Assembly (NCBI RefSeq): GCF_000967965.1 | Contig: NZ_LACC01000012.1 | Location: 186,662 to 250,661, forward strand | DNA length: 64,000 nucleotides | Source: Pseudomonas fluorescens | GTDB lineage: Bacteria > Pseudomonadota > Gammaproteobacteria > Pseudomonadales > Pseudomonadaceae | Direction of reading: 5' to 3' | In this document: one piece after another, positions 47,862-59,689 of the stretch | How the letters are laid out: each line of letters begins with the position of its first letter | How positions within the stretch are numbered: the first letter of the stretch is position 1 | Made by a program: the position numbers and the translations under genes | Notes under the pieces: generated by a model | What the model saw: the letters and a program-made list of their open reading frames with translations, nothing else | Databases searched by the model: none | Told to the model about the DNA's origin: nothing

Positions 47862-48092
47862 ATGGCACGTTTCTTCCGTCGTCGTAAATTCTGCCGCTTC
47901 ACCGCTGAAGACGTGAAAGAGATCGATTACAAAGATCTCAACACTCTGAAAGCCTACGTATCCGAGACCGGCAAAATCGTTCCAAGCCGCATCACCGGTA
48001 CCAAAGCTCGTTATCAGCGTCAGCTGGCCACCGCTATCAAGCGCGCCCGCTTCCTGGCCCTGCTGGCCTACACCGACAGCCACGGCCGCTGA
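47862..48092 (+). CDS. rpsR: 30S ribosomal protein S18
   Basis: 76 aa, full length, beginning [13 protein letters not shown], with [19 protein letters not shown] and the basic rRNA-binding segment [28 protein letters not shown] precedes the ATG. S18 binds S6 on the 30S platform. Confidence 0.97.
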
Positions 48093-48128
48093 GACCGGGC
48101 AGTCGACACGTAGCAAAGGATTGAATGC

Positions 48129-49022
48129 ATGCGGGCCATAGCTGAGTTCATCATGCGCGGCCGTATGCAGGCCACTCTCGTAGTGGCTGGATGCGCGGCA
48201 TTGCCGTTGTTGTATTGGTTGGGTGCTGCCGCCGGATGCCTTGTGCTCCTGCGGCGCGGATTGAGGGACGCCCTGGGCGTTCTTGCTCTGGGACTGCTGC
48301 CGGCATTGGCCTGGTGGCTTTACTCCGACGACCCACGGGCACTTCTGGTGCTGCTGGGGTCTGCGAGCCTTGCGTTGGTTTTGCGCGCAAGCGAGTCCTG
48401 GAACCGCGTGCTGCTGGTCAGCATAGCGATGGGAGTGGTGTTTTCAGTGGTGTTGGGGACAGCTTTTGCTCCCCAGATCGAGATGCTGGCGCAGGCTTTG
48501 ATCAAAGTCATGCCGTCGCTACTCGGCGATGTCTACCAGAAGTTGTCGGTAGACGAACAAGCGCGTTTCGCGTCCCTGATTGCACCGGTCCTGACCGGCC
48601 TGATTGCGGCATTGTTGCAAATCGTCAGCTTGCTGAGCCTGCTTGTCGGGCGTTACTGGCAGGCGTTGTTGTACAACCCGGGCGGTTTTGGTCGCGAGTT
48701 TCGCGCCATCCGCTTCCCGCTGTTGCCGGCGATGTTGCTGCTGGCGTGCATGCTTCTGGGGCCGAATCTCGGTTCGCAGATGGCCATGTTGACGCCGTTG
48801 TGCAGCGTACCGCTGGTGTTCGCCGGGCTGGCCCTGATTCACGGGCTGGTGGCGCAGAAGCGACTGGCCAGGTTCTGGCTGGTGGGGTTGTACGTGACGC
48901 TGTTGCTGTTCATGCAACTGATCTATCCGTTGCTGGTGGTCTTGGCCATCGTCGACAGCCTGATTGATTTTCGCGGTCGTTCGGCACCGAAAGATGCCGA
49001 TAACGCGAACGGTGAAGGTTAA
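48129..49022 (+). CDS. DUF2232 (YybS-like) membrane protein
   Basis: 297 aa, about eight hydrophobic segments, no known catalytic motif. It resembles the DUF2232/YybS family of membrane proteins found inside rpsR-rplI loci in pseudomonads and, as yybS, near rplI in Bacillus. Function is unknown. It is spaced 36 bases after rpsR and 19 before rplI, so it is probably co-transcribed with ribosomal genes. The N-terminal start used is ATG 48129; an in-frame ATG 33 bases later is an alternative. Confidence 0.75.
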   Translation: MRAIAEFIMRGRMQATLVVAGCAALPLLYWLGAAAGCLVLLRRGLRDALGVLALGLLPALAWWLYSDDPRALLVLLGSASLALVLRASESWNRVLLVSIAMGVVFSVVLGTAFAPQIEMLAQALIKVMPSLLGDVYQKLSVDEQARFASLIAPVLTGLIAALLQIVSLLSLLVGRYWQALLYNPGGFGREFRAIRFPLLPAMLLLACMLLGPNLGSQMAMLTPLCSVPLVFAGLALIHGLVAQKRLARFWLVGLYVTLLLFMQLIYPLLVVLAIVDSLIDFRGRSAPKDADNANGEG

Positions 49023-49041
49023 AAGTTAAGAGGATTTTCAC

Positions 49042-49488
49042 ATGCAACTGATCCTTCTGGAAAAAGTCACCAACCTGGGCAACCTGGGTGACAAAGTGAA
49101 CGTTAAGGCTGGTTACGGTCGTAACTACCTGCTGCCTTACGGCAAAGCTACCGCTGCGACCCCAGCCAACCTGGCTGCGTTCGAAGAGCGTCGCGCTGAG
49201 CTGGAAAAAGCTGCAGCAGATCGCAAGACCTCGGCTGAAAGCCGCGCTGCCCAACTGGCCGAGCTGGAAGTGACTATCACTGCCACCGCTGGCGACGAAG
49301 GCAAGCTGTTCGGTTCGATCGGTACTCACGACATCGCTGACGCACTGACCGCCTCTGGCGTTGAAGTGCAGAAGAGCGAAGTTCGTCTGCCGAACGGCAC
49401 TATCCGTAACGTAGGTGAATTCGACGTGGCCGTGCACCTGCACGCCGAAGTTGAAGCCACCGTACGCGTTGTCGTGGTAGCAGCTTAA
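49042..49488 (+). CDS. rplI: 50S ribosomal protein L9
   Basis: 148 aa. The N-terminal domain [32 protein letters not shown] is the L9 signature. A long connecting helix ([18 protein letters not shown]) and the C-terminal domain ([14 protein letters not shown]) follow. AAGAGGATTTTCAC precedes the ATG. Confidence 0.97.
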   Translation: MQLILLEKVTNLGNLGDKVNVKAGYGRNYLLPYGKATAATPANLAAFEERRAELEKAAADRKTSAESRAAQLAELEVTITATAGDEGKLFGSIGTHDIADALTASGVEVQKSEVRLPNGTIRNVGEFDVAVHLHAEVEATVRVVVVAA

Positions 49489-49533
49489 GCAGCACTTGTC
49501 GGCTGGTACCCTCGGGTGCTTGCCGGTAACATC

Positions 49534-49562
49534 GGGCACGATCCTGTTTACAGGTCGTGCCC
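49534..49562 (+). terminator. Terminator after rplI
   Basis: GGGCACGA / TCGTGCCC stem with a TTTGTCTTT tail, 45 bases past the rplI stop and before dnaB. Confidence 0.75.
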
Positions 49563-49610
49563 TTTGTCTTTCTGCGACCCCTGTTTTTTATCACCAAGAA
49601 TCAAGTGGCC

Positions 49611-51005
49611 ATGAACGATATCTCCGCTCCCGAGCAATACGATCTGCAAACCGCTGCCCTGAAGGTGCCGCCGCATTCCATCGAGGCCGAACAGGCCGTG
49701 CTCGGTGGTTTGATGCTGGACAACAACGCCTGGGAACGCGTGCTCGATCAAGTGTCGGACGGCGATTTCTATCGGCATGACCACCGCCTGATCTTCCGGG
49801 CGATCGCCAAACTGGCCGATCAGAACTCACCGATCGACGTCGTGACCCTTGCCGAGCAATTGGACAAGGAAGGTCAGACCTCGCAAGTCGGTGGCCTCGG
49901 TTACCTGGGTGAGCTGGCAAAAAATACGCCGTCTGTCGCCAACATCAAGGCGTATGCCCAGATCGTCCGCGCGCGAGCGACCTTGCGGCAGTTGATCGGT
50001 ATCGCCAGCGAAATTGCTGACAGCGCGTTCAACCCGGAAGGCCGTACGGCAGAAGAGATTCTCGACGAAGCCGAACGGCAGATCTTCCAGATCGCCGAGG
50101 CCCGGCCGAAAACCGGTGGCCCGGTGGGCGTCAACGACCTGCTGGCCAAAGCCATCGACCGCATCGACACCCTGTTCAACACCGATAACGCCATCACTGG
50201 CCTGTCCACTGGCTACACCGACCTCGACGAGAAGACCAGCGGCCTGCAACCGGCCGACTTGATCATTGTTGCCGGCCGTCCTTCCATGGGTAAAACCACC
50301 TTTGCGATGAACCTGGTGGAAAATGCCGTGTTGCGCAGCGATAAGTGCGTACTGGTTTACTCGCTCGAGATGCCAGGCGAATCGCTGATCATGCGTATGT
50401 TGTCGTCCTTGGGCCGTATCGACCAGACCAAGGTCCGTGCCGGCCGCCTGGACGATGACGATTGGCCGCGCCTGACCTCGGCGGTCAACCTGCTCAACGA
50501 TCGCAAGTTGTTCATCGACGATACGGCTGGCATCAGCCCATCGGAAATGCGCGCACGGACCCGTCGACTGGTGCGTGAGCACGGCGACGTCGCCCTGATC
50601 ATGATCGACTACCTGCAGTTGATGCAGATCCCAGGTTCCGCCGGCGACAACCGGACCAACGAGATTTCCGAAATCTCCCGTTCCTTGAAGGCGTTGGCCA
50701 AAGAGTTCAACTGCCCGGTGGTGGCGTTGTCCCAGCTCAACCGTTCCCTGGAGCAGCGCCCGAACAAGCGCCCGATCAACTCCGACCTCCGGGAATCCGG
50801 AGCGATCGAGCAGGATGCTGACGTCATCATGTTCGTATACCGGGATGAGGTCTATCACCCGGAGACCGAGCACAAAGGCATCGCCGAGATCATCATCGGC
50901 AAGCAGCGGAACGGCCCGATCGGTACGTCACGGCTGGCGTTCATTGGCAAATACACGCGCTTCGAAAACCTCGCGCCAGGTAGCTATAACTTCGACGACG
51001 AATAA
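49611..51005 (+). CDS. dnaB: Replicative DNA helicase DnaB
   Basis: 464 aa. An N-terminal primase-interacting domain (PPHSIEAEQAVLGGLMLD) is joined to a RecA-type helicase (GRPSMGKTTFAMN Walker A, VLVYSLEMPGE, ALIMIDYLQLM Walker B, QLNRSLEQRPNKRP). It is a hexameric 5'-3' helicase at the replication fork. I chose ATG 49611 (MNDISAPEQYD) over an in-frame ATG at 49557 that lies within the terminator. No intein is present. Confidence 0.96.
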   Translation: MNDISAPEQYDLQTAALKVPPHSIEAEQAVLGGLMLDNNAWERVLDQVSDGDFYRHDHRLIFRAIAKLADQNSPIDVVTLAEQLDKEGQTSQVGGLGYLGELAKNTPSVANIKAYAQIVRARATLRQLIGIASEIADSAFNPEGRTAEEILDEAERQIFQIAEARPKTGGPVGVNDLLAKAIDRIDTLFNTDNAITGLSTGYTDLDEKTSGLQPADLIIVAGRPSMGKTTFAMNLVENAVLRSDKCVLVYSLEMPGESLIMRMLSSLGRIDQTKVRAGRLDDDDWPRLTSAVNLLNDRKLFIDDTAGISPSEMRARTRRLVREHGDVALIMIDYLQLMQIPGSAGDNRTNEISEISRSLKALAKEFNCPVVALSQLNRSLEQRPNKRPINSDLRESGAIEQDADVIMFVYRDEVYHPETEHKGIAEIIIGKQRNGPIGTSRLAFIGKYTRFENLAPGSYNFDDE

Positions 51006-51008
51006 CCC

Positions 51009-51098
51009 TGTGGGAGCGGGCTTGCTCGCGAAGAGGGAGTGTCGGTCGACATCAATGTCGACTGATGTATCGCTTTCGCGAGCAAGCCCGCTCCCACA
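51009..51098. repeat. REP pair (class TGTGGGAGCGGGCTTGCTCGCGAA)
   Basis: Perfect inverted arms TGTGGGAGCGGGCTTGCTCG and CGAGCAAGCCCGCTCCCACA, starting 4 bases after the dnaB stop. Confidence 0.9.
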
Positions 51099-51196
51099 TG
51101 GGTTACGCGTAATTTCCGACCATAGCCGTCGGAATTGGTTGTTTTTTGTGCTATATTCCGCGCCCGCGATTTTTCATCTCAACACCGGTCATCGTC

Positions 51197-53500
<2,304 letters not shown>

Positions 53501-53520
53501 GCCGCGCTTGAGCTGAACAG

Positions 53521-53546
53521 AACGCCAACCTTCGGGTTGGCGTTTT
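53521..53546 (+). terminator. Terminator after ygiQ
   Basis: AACGCCAACC TTCG GGTTGGCGTT followed by TTGC, a tetraloop hairpin. Confidence 0.85.
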
Positions 53547-53584
53547 GCATTCCAGGCTTGAAAAATGTACTGGAGCTGCTGGCC

Positions 53585-53652
53585 TCATCGCGAGCAGGCT
53601 CACTCCTACAATGAAATGCATTCCCCTGTAGGAGCGAGCCTGCTCGCGAAGA
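53585..53652. repeat. REP pair (class TGTAGGAGCGAGCCTGCTCGCGA)
   Basis: TCGCGAGCAGGCTCACTCCTACA and TGTAGGAGCGAGCCTGCTCGCGA face each other with a 16-base spacer. Same class as 60591 and 62441. Confidence 0.88.
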
Positions 53653-53838
53653 GGCCGGAGCTGCCAACCAATTTCTGGCTGATCGCCACATTTACGTGCA
53701 CCTACGTCAAACCATTTTCCTGCATCGCCCGATTTTGGTGCTGTACTGCCTCAGGCAACCGAAGAAAGCGCCAGCGCTGCTGGATGGCATAAGTCTTGCG
53801 CGCTTTCCCATACGCTCAAGGCTCGCAGGAGGCACGCC
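53653..53838. other. Gap before the DUF2126 cluster
   Basis: No gene is seen. It should contain the promoter of the three-gene cluster, but I cannot pick clear boxes. CAGGAGG precedes the GTG start at 53839. Confidence 0.5.
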
Positions 53839-56800
53839 GTGTCGATTCATGTCGCATTGCACCACGTCACGCATTACCGCTATGACCGCGCTGTCGAGCT
53901 CGGCCCGCAGATCGTTCGCCTGCGCCCCGCTGCTCACAGCCGCACGCGGATTCTGTCCTATGCGTTGAAAGTCTCTCCTGAGCAACACTTCATCAACTGG
54001 CAGCAGGACCCTCAGGGCAATTACCTGGCGCGACTGGTGTTCCCGGAAAAAACCGAAGAATTGCGAATCGAAGTCGATCTGCTGGCCGAAATGGCGATCT
54101 TCAATCCGTTCGACTTTTTCCTTGAGCCTTACGCGGAAAAGATCCCCTTCGCCTATGCCGCGGATGAGCGCAAGGAGCTGGCGCCGTATCTGGAAACCCT
54201 GCCCCTTACGCCGAAGTTCAAGGCCTACCTGGACGGCATCGACCGCACACCGTTGCCCGCCGTGGACTTTCTTGTCGCACTCAACCAGCGTTTGAGCGAA
54301 GACATCGATTACCTGATCCGCATGGAGCCCGGCGTACAAACACCTGAGCACACCCTCGACCAAGCCTCCGGCTCGTGCCGTGACTCCGCGTGGTTGCTGG
54401 TGCAACTGCTGCGCAACCTGGGGCTGGCGGCGCGTTTTGTGTCGGGCTACCTGATCCAGCTGACCGCCGACGTCAAAAGTCTCGACGGTCCGTCAGGAAC
54501 CGAAGTGGATTTCACCGACCTGCATGCCTGGTGCGAGGTGTACTTGCCCGGAGCGGGCTGGATCGGCCTGGATGCGACCTCCGGGCTGTTTGCCGGTGAA
54601 GGACACATTCCGTTGGCCTGTAGTCCCGATCCGTCCTCTGCGGCGCCGATCAGTGGCTTGGTGGAACCGTGCGAGTGCGAATTCAGCCACGAAATGTCCG
54701 TGGAGCGGATTTGGGAGGCTCCACGGGTCACCAAGCCCTACACCGACGACCAGTGGCTGGCGATCCAAACCCTGGGCCGACAGATCGATGCCGACTTGCT
54801 GGAAGGCGATGTGCGCCTGACCATGGGCGGCGAGCCGACCTTTGTGTCCATCGATGACCCGGATGGCGCCGAGTGGAATACCGCGGCACTGGGGCCGGAT
54901 AAACGGCGGTTGTCCGCCGAACTGTTCCAACGCATGCGTAAACACTACGCGCCCCAGGGGTTGGTGCATTTTGGGCAGGGCAAGTGGTACCCCGGCGAGC
55001 AACTGCCGCGCTGGTCGCTCAATTGCTACTGGCGCCGTGACGGTGTGCCGATCTGGCACAACAGCGCGCTGATCGCCGACGAACAGGAAGACTACGGCGC
55101 CGACGGGGCGCTGGCCGGGCGTTTTCTGGCGAGTGTCGCCGAACGGCTGAAGATTCCGACACGCTTTGTGTTTGCGGCCTACGAAGACAATTTCTATTAC
55201 CTCTGGCGCGAAGGCATGCTGCCGCAAAACGTCAGCGCCGAAGACTCGCGTCTGGAAGAGCCGCTGGAACGAGCACGCCTGCGCAAAGTGTTCGGCCAAG
55301 GCCTGGACAAGATCATTGGTCAGGTCCTGCCGCTGGCGCGCACCGCCAAGGGCGATCAGTGGCAGAGCGGGCGCTGGTATCTGCGCGACGAGCACTGCCG
55401 ACTGGTGCCGGGAGACTCACCGCTGGGGTATCGCTTGCCGTTGGGCTCGCAACCCTGGGTGAAAGCGGCGGAGTATCCGTTTATCCATCCGCAAGACCCG
55501 AATCAAGACTTCCCGCCGCTGCCCGACACCGCGCAACTGCAAAGCCAAAGCGAAGCTGCCGAGGTGCAGGAGCGCGCACCGAAGATCGACGAATCCGCCG
55601 ACTATCTGACCCGCACCGCCTTCTGCGCCGAAGCGCGGGATGGCCGGTTGTACCTGTTCATGCCGCCGCTGGAGCGTGTCGAGGATTACCTCGAGCTGGT
55701 CGCTGCCATCGAAGCCACCGCCGAAGAGCTGATGTGCCCGGTGTTGCTGGAGGGCTATGAGCCGCCGAGCGATCCACGCCTGAGCAACTTCCGCATCACC
55801 CCGGATCCGGGGGTGATCGAGGTCAACGTGCAGCCGTCCGCGACCTGGGATGAGTTGGTCGAGCGCACCGAATTTCTCTACGAAGAAGCGCGCCAGACCC
55901 GGCTGACCACCGAGAAATTCATGATCGACGGCCGGCATACCGGCACGGGCGGCGGTAACCATTTCGTGTTGGGTGGCGCGACTCCGGGGGACTCGCCGTT
56001 TCTGCGTCGCCCGGATCTGCTGCGCAGCCTGATCAGCTACTGGCATAACCATCCGTCCCTTTCCTACCTGTTTTCCGGATTGTTCATCGGCCCGACGTCC
56101 CAGGCGCCCCGTGTCGACGAAGCGCGCAACGATGCCTTGTACGAACTGGAGATCGCTTTCGCGCAGATGCCTGAGCCGGGTGAGGAATGTCCGCCATGGC
56201 GGGTGGATCGACTGCTGCGCAATCTGCTGATCGATGTGACCGGCAACACCCACCGCGCCGAGTTCTGCATCGACAAACTCTATTCGCCGGACGGTGCCAC
56301 CGGGCGCCTCGGATTGCTGGAGCTGCGTGCGTTCGAGATGCCGCCCCATGCGCGCATGAGCCTGGCGCAACAATTGTTGCTGCGGGCGCTGGTCGCGCGG
56401 TTCTGGCGCGAGCCCTATGCTCCGCCGAAACTGGCGCGCTGGGGCACGGAGCTGCACGATCGCTTCCTGTTGCCGCACTTTATCGAGCAAGACTTCGCCG
56501 ATGTCATCGTCGACCTCAACGCCGCCGGTTATCCGGTACGGGCCGAATGGTTCGCCGCGCATCTGGAGTTCCGCTTCCCCAAGGTCGGCGACTACGCCGT
56601 CAGTGGCATTGCACTGGAGTTGCGTCAGGCGCTCGAGCCCTGGCACGTGCTGGGCGAAGAGGGCGCCATGGGCGGTACGGTGCGTTACGTGGATTCGTCG
56701 CTGGAGCGTTTGCAGGTCAAGCTCAGCGGCTTGCCGCCCCAGCGATATCTGCTGACCTGCAACGGCATTCCGGTGCCATTGCAGCCCACCGGGCGTGTAG

Positions 56801-57114
56801 GCGAATTCGTCGCGGGCGTGAGATTTCGTGCCTGGCAACCGGCCAACTGCCTGCAACCGACGATTCCGGTCCACGCGCCTCTGGTGTTCGACCTGCTCGA
56901 CACCTGGATGCAGCGCTCGCTGGGTGGTTGCCAGTACCACGTCGCCCATCCGGGCGGGCGCAACTACGACAGCTTGCCGGTCAATGCCAATGAAGCGGAG
57001 AGCCGGCGAATGGCGCGTTTCTTCCGCATCGGACACACACCGGGAAAACTTCCTCTACCCAATCTGGAAATCAGCGACGAGTTGCCGATGACACTCGATT
57101 TGCGACGTTTCTAA
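53839..57114 (+). CDS. Transglutaminase / DUF2126 fusion protein
   Basis: 1091 aa, cytoplasmic (no signal peptide). Residues about 1-290 form a bacterial transglutaminase-like cysteine protease fold with the triad C180 (GSCRDS), H229 (LHAWCEVYL) and D245 (GLDATSG). The remaining ~800 residues are DUF2126 (RLTMGGEPTFVSIDD, GKWYPGEQLPRW, HTGTGGGNHFVLGG, EFCIDKLYSPDG, LLELRAFEMPPHARM). Its EL..FEMPP and HTGTGGG segments suggest a carboxylate-amine ligase of the glutamine-synthetase fold, by remembered comparative genomics. It starts at GTG with GGAGG upstream. It heads a three-gene cluster with an ATP-grasp and a second transglutaminase; the substrate is unknown. Confidence 0.85.
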   Translation: MSIHVALHHVTHYRYDRAVELGPQIVRLRPAAHSRTRILSYALKVSPEQHFINWQQDPQGNYLARLVFPEKTEELRIEVDLLAEMAIFNPFDFFLEPYAEKIPFAYAADERKELAPYLETLPLTPKFKAYLDGIDRTPLPAVDFLVALNQRLSEDIDYLIRMEPGVQTPEHTLDQASGSCRDSAWLLVQLLRNLGLAARFVSGYLIQLTADVKSLDGPSGTEVDFTDLHAWCEVYLPGAGWIGLDATSGLFAGEGHIPLACSPDPSSAAPISGLVEPCECEFSHEMSVERIWEAPRVTKPYTDDQWLAIQTLGRQIDADLLEGDVRLTMGGEPTFVSIDDPDGAEWNTAALGPDKRRLSAELFQRMRKHYAPQGLVHFGQGKWYPGEQLPRWSLNCYWRRDGVPIWHNSALIADEQEDYGADGALAGRFLASVAERLKIPTRFVFAAYEDNFYYLWREGMLPQNVSAEDSRLEEPLERARLRKVFGQGLDKIIGQVLPLARTAKGDQWQSGRWYLRDEHCRLVPGDSPLGYRLPLGSQPWVKAAEYPFIHPQDPNQDFPPLPDTAQLQSQSEAAEVQERAPKIDESADYLTRTAFCAEARDGRLYLFMPPLERVEDYLELVAAIEATAEELMCPVLLEGYEPPSDPRLSNFRITPDPGVIEVNVQPSATWDELVERTEFLYEEARQTRLTTEKFMIDGRHTGTGGGNHFVLGGATPGDSPFLRRPDLLRSLISYWHNHPSLSYLFSGLFIGPTSQAPRVDEARNDALYELEIAFAQMPEPGEECPPWRVDRLLRNLLIDVTGNTHRAEFCIDKLYSPDGATGRLGLLELRAFEMPPHARMSLAQQLLLRALVARFWREPYAPPKLARWGTELHDRFLLPHFIEQDFADVIVDLNAAGYPVRAEWFAAHLEFRFPKVGDYAVSGIALELRQALEPWHVLGEEGAMGGTVRYVDSSLERLQVKLSGLPPQRYLLTCNGIPVPLQPTGRVGEFVAGVRFRAWQPANCLQPTIPVHAPLVFDLLDTWMQRSLGGCQYHVAHPGGRNYDSLPVNANEAESRRMARFFRIGHTPGKLPLPNLEISDELPMTLDLRRF

Positions 57115-57202
57115 ACCGTACGCGACGCTCGGATTTTTCGTATATCCGGGTGTCACGAGCCTGCGTTAGTCTGACCGTTCATTGCTGTCTGCCGAGCCTT
57201 CC

Positions 57203-59689
57203 ATGCCTGACCTGCTAGACCGCTACCCGCTGACGGCGGGCACCTATCACGAACTGCTCGACGACAGTGGCGCCGTGCGCCCGCACTGGTGCCGGCTGTT
57301 CGAGCAGTTGCAACGCAGCACGCCGGCACAATTGGTGCAGCGTCAGGCCCTGCTGACCCGGCAGATTCAGGAAAACGGCGTTACCTATAACGTCTATGCC
57401 GACCCCAAGGGCGCGGACCGGCCGTGGGAGCTGGACCTGCTGCCCCATGTCATCGCGGCCGATGAGTGGCAACAGTTGTCGGCCGGCATCGCTCAGCGGG
57501 CGCGCTTGCTCAATGCCGTGCTGGCTGATCTTTACGGTCCGCAACGGCTGATTGCCGAAGGTCTGCTGCCCGCCGAGCTGGTGTTCGGTCACAACAACTT
57601 CCTTTGGCCCTGCCAGGGCATCAGCCCGCCTGACGGAGCCTTTCTGCATCTGTATGCCGTGGATCTGGCGCGCACACCCGATGGCCGCTGGTGGGTGACG
57701 GCGGATCGTACCCAGGCGCCTTCGGGAGCCGGGTATGCGCTGGAAAACCGCACGATTGTGTCCCGGGCCTTTCCCGAGTTGTACCGCGATCTGAAAGTGC
57801 AGCACCTGGCCGGGTTCTTCCGCACCTTGCAGGAAACCCTGGCCCGTCAGGCCCCGAGTGACGGGGACGCGCCGTTGGTGGTGCTGCTGACACCGGGACG
57901 TTTCAACGAAAGCTATTTTGAACATCTGTATCTGGCTCGCCAGCTCGGTTATCCGCTGGTGGAGGGTGGTGACCTGACAGTGCGCGACGCCACGGTTTAC
58001 TTGAAAACCCTGAGTGGCCTGCGACGGGTCCACGCGATCATGCGCCGGCTCGACGATGATTTCTGCGACCCGCTGGAGTTGCGCACCGATTCGGCCCTCG
58101 GCGTGCCGGGGCTGCTTGAGGCCGTGCGGCAGGGGCGGGTGCTGGTGGCCAACGCCCTCGGCAGCGGTGTGCTGGAATCGCCGGGCTTGTTGGGTTTCCT
58201 GCCGAGGATCAATCAATTTCTGTTCGGCGAAGAACTGATCCTGCCGTCCATCGCCACCTGGTGGTGCGGTGAAGCGCCGGTTCTGGCCCAGGCCCTGGAG
58301 AAACTGCCGGAGCTGCTGATCAAGCCGGCGTTTCCGTCCCAGAGCTTTGCGCCGGTCTTTGGCCGGGATTTGAGTGAGAAACAGCGTCAGGAACTCGCCG
58401 AGCGCATGCAGGCGCGGCCCTACGCCTATGTCGCGCAAGAACTCGCACAATTGTCCCAAGCGCCGATCTGGCAAGCCGAAGACGGTCAATTGCAACCCCG
58501 TGCCATCGGCATGCGCGTGTATGCGGTGGCCAGCCGTGAGGGGTATCGGGTACTGCCCGGCGGCCTGACCCGGGTCGCCGCCCAAGCCAATGCCGAAGTG
58601 GTGTCGATGCAGCGCGGCGGCGCCAGCAAGGACACCTGGGTGCTGGGCGCGCGTGCGCCCAGCGGCGAACAATGGAAGGCCCAGCGCAACATCGGCGTGC
58701 ATGACCTGGTGCGGCGCGATCCGTACCTGCCGTCGCGGGTGGTGGAAAACCTGTTCTGGTTCGGCCGTTACTGCGAGCGTTGCGACGACAGTGCCCGTTT
58801 GCTGCGCATCATGCTGGCGCGCTATGTCGACGGCGACGACCCGCAAGCCTTGCAGGCCGCGGTGGATCTGGGCGAACGGCTGATGCTGCTGCCCGAGGAG
58901 GGCGAGTTGCCGGAACGCCTGTTGGCGGCGTTGCTCGGCGATGACTGGCCGTTCAGCCTGCGTTCCAATCTGCAACGCTTGCAGTGGGCCGCTTCACAGG
59001 TGCGCGGCAAGCTTTCGCGGGAAAACTGGCAGGCGCTCGTGGAGTTGCAGCGCGAAGCCATGGAGCTGGAAACCGAGGAGCCGGATTTCGGCGAGTTGCT
59101 GGATTTCCTCAACCGTCTGGTGATGTCCCTGGCGGCGCTGTCCGGCTTTGCCCTGGACGACATGACCCGGGACGAAGGCTGGCGATTCCTGATGATTGGC
59201 CGGCGGATCGAGCGCCTGCAATTTCTCAGCGGCAGCCTTGCGGCGTTCTTGCGGGGCGCCGGGGCTTTCGACCAGGCGGGGCTGGAATGGCTGCTGGAAC
59301 TGGGCAACAGCAGCATCACCTACCGTTCTCGATACCTGGCGGTGGCGCAACTGATCCCGGTGCTCGACCTGTTATTGCTTGACGAGCAGAACCCCCACGC
59401 CGTGTTGTTCCAGTTGAAACTGGTGACCCGTACCCTCAAACGCCTCAACGATGACTTTGGTGTGCCACGCGAAGCAGCGCTGCCGCAACTGGTCGAGCGG
59501 CTGGCGCGATTCGATCTGGGCTGCCTGGAAAACCCGCTGTTTGGCGACGCCAGTGTTCGCGCCGCCATCGAGGGGCTGGCCGCGCTGCTGCAAGAGATCG
59601 CCGACGCCAGCGGGCAAGTTTCCGATCGCCTGGCGCTGCGGCATTTCGCCCATGTCGACGATGTCAGCCAGCGCACGGTGTCCGTCTGA
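57203..59689 (+). CDS. Circularly permuted ATP-grasp (type 2) / alpha-E fusion protein
   Basis: 828 aa. Residues about 1-480 are a circularly permuted ATP-grasp (YNVYADPKGADRPWELDLLP, GRWWVTADRTQAPSGAGYALENR, LLIKPAFPSQSFAPVFG). Residues about 510-820 are the helical alpha-E domain (VVENLFWFGRYCERCDDSARLLRI, FLMIGRRIERLQFL). In many genomes these two are separate genes; here they are fused. ATP-grasp enzymes form amide bonds via acyl-phosphates. I chose ATG 57203; a TTG at 57182 is an alternative start. It overlaps the next gene by one base (TGATG). Confidence 0.88.
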   Translation: MPDLLDRYPLTAGTYHELLDDSGAVRPHWCRLFEQLQRSTPAQLVQRQALLTRQIQENGVTYNVYADPKGADRPWELDLLPHVIAADEWQQLSAGIAQRARLLNAVLADLYGPQRLIAEGLLPAELVFGHNNFLWPCQGISPPDGAFLHLYAVDLARTPDGRWWVTADRTQAPSGAGYALENRTIVSRAFPELYRDLKVQHLAGFFRTLQETLARQAPSDGDAPLVVLLTPGRFNESYFEHLYLARQLGYPLVEGGDLTVRDATVYLKTLSGLRRVHAIMRRLDDDFCDPLELRTDSALGVPGLLEAVRQGRVLVANALGSGVLESPGLLGFLPRINQFLFGEELILPSIATWWCGEAPVLAQALEKLPELLIKPAFPSQSFAPVFGRDLSEKQRQELAERMQARPYAYVAQELAQLSQAPIWQAEDGQLQPRAIGMRVYAVASREGYRVLPGGLTRVAAQANAEVVSMQRGGASKDTWVLGARAPSGEQWKAQRNIGVHDLVRRDPYLPSRVVENLFWFGRYCERCDDSARLLRIMLARYVDGDDPQALQAAVDLGERLMLLPEEGELPERLLAALLGDDWPFSLRSNLQRLQWAASQVRGKLSRENWQALVELQREAMELETEEPDFGELLDFLNRLVMSLAALSGFALDDMTRDEGWRFLMIGRRIERLQFLSGSLAAFLRGAGAFDQAGLEWLLELGNSSITYRSRYLAVAQLIPVLDLLLLDEQNPHAVLFQLKLVTRTLKRLNDDFGVPREAALPQLVERLARFDLGCLENPLFGDASVRAAIEGLAALLQEIADASGQVSDRLALRHFAHVDDVSQRTVSV

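Noticed and set aside
55417..57036. 539-codon minus-strand frame inside the DUF2126 gene
   Set aside because: Antisense shadow; no start signal or recognisable domain.
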